From positions 992,001 through 1,056,000 of the forward strand of contig OZ006972.1 of assembly GCA_963931255.1 (NCBI GenBank): DNA of 64,000 nt. Reading direction: 5' to 3'. Shown piece by piece: positions 60,982-64,000 of this stretch. Numbering within the stretch: position 1 is the stretch's first letter; each line of letters opens with the position of its first letter. Source of the stretch: CALUVN01 sp944323595. Lineage in GTDB: Bacteria > Cyanobacteriota > Vampirovibrionia > Gastranaerophilales > Gastranaerophilaceae. The position numbers and the translations under genes were made by a program. A model generated the notes under the pieces. The model saw only the letters and a program-made list of their open reading frames with translations. It searched no databases and had not been told where the DNA came from.

Positions 60982-62249
60982 TGGCTGACTTAATATATCC
61001 AATATTACAAAAATATTATAATGCATTAAATAGTTTAAAGTCTCTTAATGTTACAAAAGACATTTTTGAAAGTATCCCATTAATAGATAATTTTTTTGCA
61101 GAATTTAGAAATATAACGTTTGTTATGCAAAAAAGTTTTAATACTATGGAATTAAAAGAATATTATAGAATAAAACAAGAAGAGTTTTTAAATAATAATA
61201 GTCTAAGATGGTTTATTGATAAAAGAAACGAAACCGTTAAAGAAAATCCCTTTAAATTAGAAAAAGAGGTTGAAGTTTATGCATATCTACCAGATTTTTG
61301 TGGAAAGATAATTGATAGCAGACTCAGTATAGATAATGATATTCCTTTAGAAACATTAGAGCAAGTTATTAAAACATACTTGACGAAATATAATAAAAAT
61401 TCAGATATCTATTTTAGTATTGATATATTATTTAAAGAAAATGGGAGTGAAATAGACATATATTCAAGAATAAAAAATGGAATTATAATAATGGATAATT
61501 TTATTAAAGCGGTTCTAACAGATTATCCATGCAACTGCTCAAAATGTACAAATATAATCGAGAAGATTAAAGAACTCAGGACAGAAATATTTTTAAAAGA
61601 TTTTACTTTTTCTTGGGATTATACAGTAGAAAATAATGAAGTTATATGGGGACAGCAAATCGAAATTGGTTTTCAAGATAAAAACGGACATCCAATTTTA
61701 ATGTCAGATGTACGTATTCCAATTGATGCAAATTTATCAATTACAAAAGATGTCGTAGATGATGATATGCAACTTTTTAAGTTTTATGCTTCAATACATT
61801 ATACAATATTCAAAGCTCAAAATAATAATATTATGCCAACATTTATTATTATTTATGATGACAATACAGTTTCATACATGCCATTTGTAGCAACAATTAA
61901 AACAACTTTTTATAAGAAATCAAGACAAGTAGAAAAAATGGTAAGGGAAAATAGTATAAGAGTTATATATTTTGTTGGTGAAAATTATTATTATCCGATT
62001 GAACAGATTAAAAATTTTCAGAAACCTTATAGTAAACGTATTAAACATGCAAGTACTACATTATTGTCATTAAATATGGTTAGTAAAAAATATGAGCATA
62101 TTATGACAATATCTTTTGATACGAAAAATATTGAATGCGAAGCTTATGCTATAAATCAAATAAATAATCCTTATGAAGATGTAAATTGTTATTGGTTAAA
62201 TCCTATATTAATTGCTTTAAAGGATAAAGATGCCCAATATCACAAATAA
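60981..62249 (+). CDS. Unknown third protein of the Hachiman-like operon
   Basis: A 422-residue protein. The first ~90 residues form helices with an IPLIDNFFAEFRNITFVMQKS segment and LRWFIDKRNETVKENP (75-90), similar in arrangement to HEPN-like domains (R-N followed by His or a substitute), though the final His is Lys here. A CNCSKC motif lies near residue 183. The rest is beta-rich and ends with no recognised motif. The ATG overlaps the helicase stop by one base, so translation is coupled. HamAB systems usually have two genes, so this third gene is unexpected. Confidence 0.55.
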   Translation: MADLIYPILQKYYNALNSLKSLNVTKDIFESIPLIDNFFAEFRNITFVMQKSFNTMELKEYYRIKQEEFLNNNSLRWFIDKRNETVKENPFKLEKEVEVYAYLPDFCGKIIDSRLSIDNDIPLETLEQVIKTYLTKYNKNSDIYFSIDILFKENGSEIDIYSRIKNGIIIMDNFIKAVLTDYPCNCSKCTNIIEKIKELRTEIFLKDFTFSWDYTVENNEVIWGQQIEIGFQDKNGHPILMSDVRIPIDANLSITKDVVDDDMQLFKFYASIHYTIFKAQNNNIMPTFIIIYDDNTVSYMPFVATIKTTFYKKSRQVEKMVRENSIRVIYFVGENYYYPIEQIKNFQKPYSKRIKHASTTLLSLNMVSKKYEHIMTISFDTKNIECEAYAINQINNPYEDVNCYWLNPILIALKDKDAQYHK

Positions 62250-62780
62250 CCTTTTTATTACCATAATAAATGTTGCGTTGAGAATTTTATAATTAAATCA
62301 ATTTGATTAATTCTTTTTAGTTTTTTCTTCATTATTTCAACATAATAAAATATAAAGATTTACAGTTTATAGAAAACTAATAAGAAACAATAGTAATTTA
62401 TATAAAATCAAATACTCATTATAGCTGTTACAAATAGTCATTTAATGTGTTTCTTTACAATATTATCTTTTTTTGAGTAATTTGGTCGGAAGTAAATCAA
62501 ATGTCGGTTGGGCATACTTGCCCAACAACTCTATATTACAGTGGTCGGAAACTGCATGATGTTATATTTTTAAACCGGCTTAAATTGGACTTTATTAGGA
62601 CATAAAATTATAAAAAATGTTTTTAAATCAAACTAAAAACTTTCAAAATCAAAAAAATTCAGAGTCTGCTTAATGTCCAAATTTACCGTTGGGCAGGTAT
62701 GCCCAACCGACATGTCCTTGAAATGTCCTACTGACCGATTACATTTTAGTGGGGACATTTCATGAAAACTCAACAGTGAA
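62250..62780. other. Gene-free stretch after the defence operon
   Basis: About 530 AT-rich bases with no credible gene. Apart from the 26-bp inverted-repeat element it holds two GGTCGGAA copies (62484 and 62542), also seen near 39266. Confidence 0.6.
62501..62713. repeat. 213-bp element bounded by 26-bp inverted repeats
   Basis: The left end 62501-62526 (ATGTCGGTTGGGCATA...) and the right end 62688-62713 (...CCCAACCGACAT) are inverted copies with one mismatch, and each arm contains the palindrome GTTGGGCA/TGCCCAAC. 24 of the 26 bases recur near 22682-22707. The interior is AT-rich with no gene. It resembles a MITE-like or REP-type mobile palindrome. Confidence 0.7.
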
Positions 62781-63227
62781 CTATAAAATTTTTTTTAAAT
62801 AAATCATATCCTTTAGTTGTTTCCCATCTTCAAAAATTGGATGTGAGTAGTTATCAATAAAAAAATTTTTTATCCGGTGGGTTTCTTGAAAACCACGTTT
62901 TTTATAGAATTCCAGTGTTTTATTATTTTCTCCGGTTCCAAGAATTAAGTATTTAAATTCTGTTTTGTACTTATTACATACAAAATTGATTAATGCTGTT
63001 GCATAACCTCTATTCTGGTATTCAGGATATGTTGCAAGATTTTTTATTTCAATGGTTTCATTGTCTGTCTGTATAACAGCGCACGCAGAAGTTAATGCAT
63101 TATTCTCATATAAAGCAAAAATAGTTGACTGCTTTATATATTTATTAATCATCTTTTCATCTTCATCGCCGATTAACAAAATATCCGTATAATCAGTTTT
63201 GTTTGTAGAGATTTCCTTAATTTGCAT
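62781..63227 (-). CDS. GNAT-family N-acetyltransferase
   Basis: A 148-residue acetyltransferase. NLATYPEYQNRGYATALI (63-80) gives the acetyl-CoA pyrophosphate loop (Q/RxxGxG/A at 71-76), followed by YLILGTGENNKTLEFYKKRGFQET. Such enzymes transfer an acetyl group from acetyl-CoA to an amine; the substrate is unknown. On the minus strand TATATT ends 6 bases before the ATG without a Shine-Dalgarno, another leaderless candidate. Confidence 0.88.
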   Translation of the reverse strand: MQIKEISTNKTDYTDILLIGDEDEKMINKYIKQSTIFALYENNALTSACAVIQTDNETIEIKNLATYPEYQNRGYATALINFVCNKYKTEFKYLILGTGENNKTLEFYKKRGFQETHRIKNFFIDNYSHPIFEDGKQLKDMIYLKKIL

Positions 63228-63442
63228 AAATTAAATATATCATAATTGATACAAAACGAATATACATGCTGTCGACCCGCAACAAGCTTTGGAATGGTGG
63301 ATGTAAAACTTTAACATAATATAATCATTGATTGAGTAAGTATGCTAAGCTCTGTAATCAAAGTTTGAATTTTGTATTTAAAATCTTCTTTATCTTTTAG
63401 TATTATCCGGTTTGTAATATGTCTGAAGTATATATAAATAAA

Positions 63443-63472
63443 GACAAAGAGGTAATAGTTTGCCTCTTTGTC
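63443..63472 (-). terminator. Terminator of the CAT-like gene
   Basis: GACAAAGAGG/CCTCTTTGTC, 10-bp stem, 6 bases past the stop, followed on the minus strand by TTTATTTATA. Confidence 0.8.
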
Positions 63473-63477
63473 AAGAA

Positions 63478-64000
63478 TTAGTTTTTAAAAGAATCCATAT
63501 ATTCCTGCAATTCAATAAAAAATCTTGAAAGGTGAAATCCATCTGCCACCGCATGGTGAATATTGAATGATAGGGGTATTATAACTTTATCATCAGCTTG
63601 TGTATATTTCCCCCAGGTCACAACCGGTGCAAGATATTTACCTTCATCAAACACATGGATATCAAAACTTTTGTAATGAATCCAGGGTAAACACGATACA
63701 TTAAATACGTTTTTAGGTACATTCTTGAAATCAAATGCCCTGCAATCTTTATATTTTTCCAGAGTATTCACAAAGTTATTATGAAATGTAGCCAAATTCT
63801 CATTGTATTCTGTAAAAAGCAGTACACATTGCTCATCTTCTTTGTAAAAATGAGCAAAATAGGGATGTATAATGTCATAACACCCGACTTGATTTTTATC
63901 ATTCCAGCCAAGTTTGAATTCTTCGTGGGAATTTATTATTTTGCTTACAGCCCACATAAAACCCGGATAAAATCTGTAATTATTCTTTTTTACGTAATCT
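63478..64000 (-). CDS. Chloramphenicol acetyltransferase-like protein, 3' part
   Basis: The gene reads leftward from beyond the right edge; about 173 C-terminal residues are visible, beginning DYVKKNNYRFYPGFMWAVSK. SFNIHHAVADGFHLSRF contains the catalytic His and Asp (HHAVADG) of the CAT trimer family, and FNVSCLPWIHYKSFDIHV and APVVTWGKYTQADDKVIIP match CAT type A. Family members acetylate chloramphenicol or other hydroxyl acceptors; real resistance activity is not shown by sequence. The 159-residue reading starting at an internal Met is only part of it. Confidence 0.85.
   Translation of the reverse strand, partial: DYVKKNNYRFYPGFMWAVSKIINSHEEFKLGWNDKNQVGCYDIIHPYFAHFYKEDEQCVLLFTEYNENLATFHNNFVNTLEKYKDCRAFDFKNVPKNVFNVSCLPWIHYKSFDIHVFDEGKYLAPVVTWGKYTQADDKVIIPLSFNIHHAVADGFHLSRFFIELQEYMDSFKN

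Overview
The window looks like a chromosomal segment of an AT-rich, diderm, uncultured gut-type bacterium. The best guess is a non-photosynthetic cyanobacterial relative (Melainabacteria/Gastranaerophilales); this is inference. Supporting it are a lipid A gene run (rfaE2-like, lpxD, lpxC, fabZ), the MEP-pathway gene dxr, a SLOG-fold protein resembling the cyanobacterial 'DNA recombination-mediator protein A', and several lineage-type proteins with an SFK(G) motif near the N terminus.

Layout. Bases 1-31000 are ordinary core genome: HAD and Nudix hydrolases, a HEAT-like protein, PcrA/UvrD helicase, ClpB, beta-carbonic anhydrase, the lipid A run, Dxr, NagZ, aquaporin, a PgeF-type laccase-domain protein, DciA, an NrnA-type DHH phosphoesterase, a YihY protein, HisS, a GT-C membrane protein, enolase and a MATE transporter. 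Two things stand out there. One is a 1005-residue Clp/FtsH chimera with ruined ATPase motifs but an intact HExxH peptidase site. The other is a 400-base gap packed with perfect palindromes.

Bases 31006-39137 form an 8.1-kb island in the 3' end of a tRNA-Met(CAU) gene, bounded by 42-bp direct repeats with one mismatch. It carries a truncated P-loop ATPase, a large unknown protein, small membrane proteins, an N6-methylase-like protein, a convergent HTH antitoxin/Gp49-like toxin pair, a PD-(D/E)XK-like protein and a CoiA-like protein. No recombinase is visible.

Bases 39500-46372 hold a redox cluster (aldo/keto reductases, flavodoxins, a Cys-nucleophile hydrolase, a CMD-cupin fusion), several members with signal peptides, divergent from an AraC regulator. 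The arrangement resembles a YqhC-type aldehyde or electrophile response.

Bases 46449-62249 are an accessory and defence region: two different Mu-type DDE transposases, one with a MuB/TniB-like ATPase; a set of small unknown genes; a DpnII-type GATC restriction-modification operon with one extra unknown gene; and a three-gene operon of a HamA-like nuclease, a Ski2-like helicase and an unknown third protein, which looks like a Hachiman-related defence system. A small repeat-bounded element, a GNAT acetyltransferase and a chloramphenicol acetyltransferase-like gene close the window.

Many genes have a -10 box ending about 6 bases before the start codon and no Shine-Dalgarno, so leaderless transcription seems common here (hisS is the clearest case); other genes have normal ribosome binding sites.
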